Assembly (NCBI GenBank): GCA_003219335.1
Contig: QHOF01000140.1
Location: 1,653 to 7,398, forward strand
Direction of reading: 5' to 3'
Length of the DNA: 5,746 bases
From: Verrucomicrobiota bacterium
GTDB lineage: Bacteria; Verrucomicrobiota; Verrucomicrobiia; Chthoniobacterales; UBA10450
The translations under genes were made by a program, and so were the position numbers. The notes under the pieces were generated by a model that made no database searches, had not been told where the DNA came from, and saw only the letters and a list, made by a program, of their open reading frames with translations. Below are positions 5,481-5,746 of the stretch, in pieces; positions within the stretch are counted from its first letter, which is position 1; each line of letters opens with the position of its first letter.

Positions 5481-5567
5481 CTTTTACAGAAGACAACGAA
5501 GGAAACAAAGGTTCGAATTCAGTTTGAAGACCGTCTTCGTTGTCTTCGTTTTTTCCTTCTGTTAAAA
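5481..5567. repeat. Inverted pair of 9-bp-period repeats upstream of the prenyltransferase
   Basis: A perfect 13-bp inverted repeat (GAAGACAACGAAG at 5489-5501 and its complement at 5535-5547) surrounds a 33-nt centre. The outer ends also match in inverted orientation (CTTTTACAGAA at 5481-5491, TTCTGTTAAAA at 5557-5567, one base missing in the left copy). Each arm has a 9-bp period: the left reads CAGAAGACA, ACGAAGGAA, ACAAAGGTT from 5487. It fills the gap between the stop of the upstream partial gene, which lies inside the right arm, and the prenyltransferase start. Any transcript crossing it could form a long hairpin in the leader. Confidence 0.8.
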
Positions 5568-5746
5568 ATCGCGGTAAAACAAACCCTGCAGCTTTTCGCC
5601 GGCTCCCGAGACAATCGGCGTGCCGTGGGCAAAGAGCAGTCGCTCGGCTTTGTAATCCAAAAGTTTTCGCAACGACCGCCGCATTTCCTTTTGGTTTGAG
5701 CAATATTTCGCCGGCAGAAACGTGAACCCGTACGGTTCAAAATTAA
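5562..5746 (-). CDS. C-terminal part of a metallo-beta-lactamase-fold-like protein (5' end outside window)
   Basis: One minus-strand frame is open from the right edge (first complete codon at 5744) to a TAA at 5562-5564, giving 60 residues without a credible internal start, so only the 3' end of the gene is present. The peptide reads as genuine protein. LLDYKAERLLFAHGTPIVSG (residues 28-47) has the form of the last conserved segment of metallo-beta-lactamase-fold hydrolases, where an 'ER(V/L)L..HG.P(I/V)..G' strand-loop carries a late metal-binding His (here His40), followed by a short helix (AGEKLQGLF). The zinc-binding HxHxDH motif would be upstream, outside the window, so activity cannot be judged. 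The gene lies 95 bp upstream of the prenyltransferase in the same direction and may be co-transcribed. The stop codon is inside the inverted repeat at 5481-5567. Coding status is fairly sure; the family is tentative. Confidence 0.62.
   Translation of the reverse strand, partial: NFEPYGFTFLPAKYCSNQKEMRRSLRKLLDYKAERLLFAHGTPIVSGAGEKLQGLFYRDF

Noticed and set aside
5467..5703. N-terminal extension of the prenyltransferase to a 363-aa protein
   Set aside because: The extra 79 residues come from a DNA repeat and from the overlapping end of another gene, with no similarity to UbiA proteins; the family begins right after the ATG at 5466.

Overview
The window is an ordinary chromosomal segment, moderately GC-rich, with short intergenic gaps, and it looks verrucomicrobial. 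That placement is inference. It rests on the style of the intergenic repeats (heptamer tracts, a two-hairpin REP-like element, acaacgaag-type repeats), which I associate with soil Verrucomicrobiota of the Chthoniobacter/Udaeobacter type. A futalosine-pathway-type prenyltransferase and starts without clear Shine-Dalgarno sequences are compatible with it. No marker gene fixes the taxon.

Layout. Positions 1-65 are an unassigned edge. On the minus strand, read from right to left, come a small DUF2905 membrane protein (2974-2753), a uracil-DNA glycosylase superfamily protein (2610-1987) and an oligoendopeptidase F (1932-130). Diverging from this group, on the plus strand, are a CbpA-like DnaJ co-chaperone (3023-3985) and a ribose-5-phosphate isomerase B (4091-4522). 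Converging on rpiB from the right, on the minus strand, is a UbiA-family prenyltransferase of the MqnP type (5466-4612). Behind it, running off the right edge, is the last 60 codons of another minus-strand gene that looks like the C-terminus of a metallo-beta-lactamase-fold protein. It has no start codon in the window and is easily missed.

The genes are unrelated housekeeping functions (peptide turnover, base-excision repair, protein folding, pentose phosphate pathway, quinone synthesis), and I see no shared pathway or defence/mobile system. The striking part is between the genes. Six of the seven intergenic gaps contain a structured repeat: a 62-bp two-hairpin element present twice (66-127 and 3990-4051), two tracts with a 7-bp period and different consensus (1941-1975 and 4533-4602), a 134-bp inverted-repeat element that looks like a small MITE (2621-2754), and an inverted pair of 9-bp-period repeats (5481-5567). 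Several touch stop codons. Only the 48-bp divergent gap at 2975-3022 is free of them. There is no gene-free stretch longer than 300 bases.
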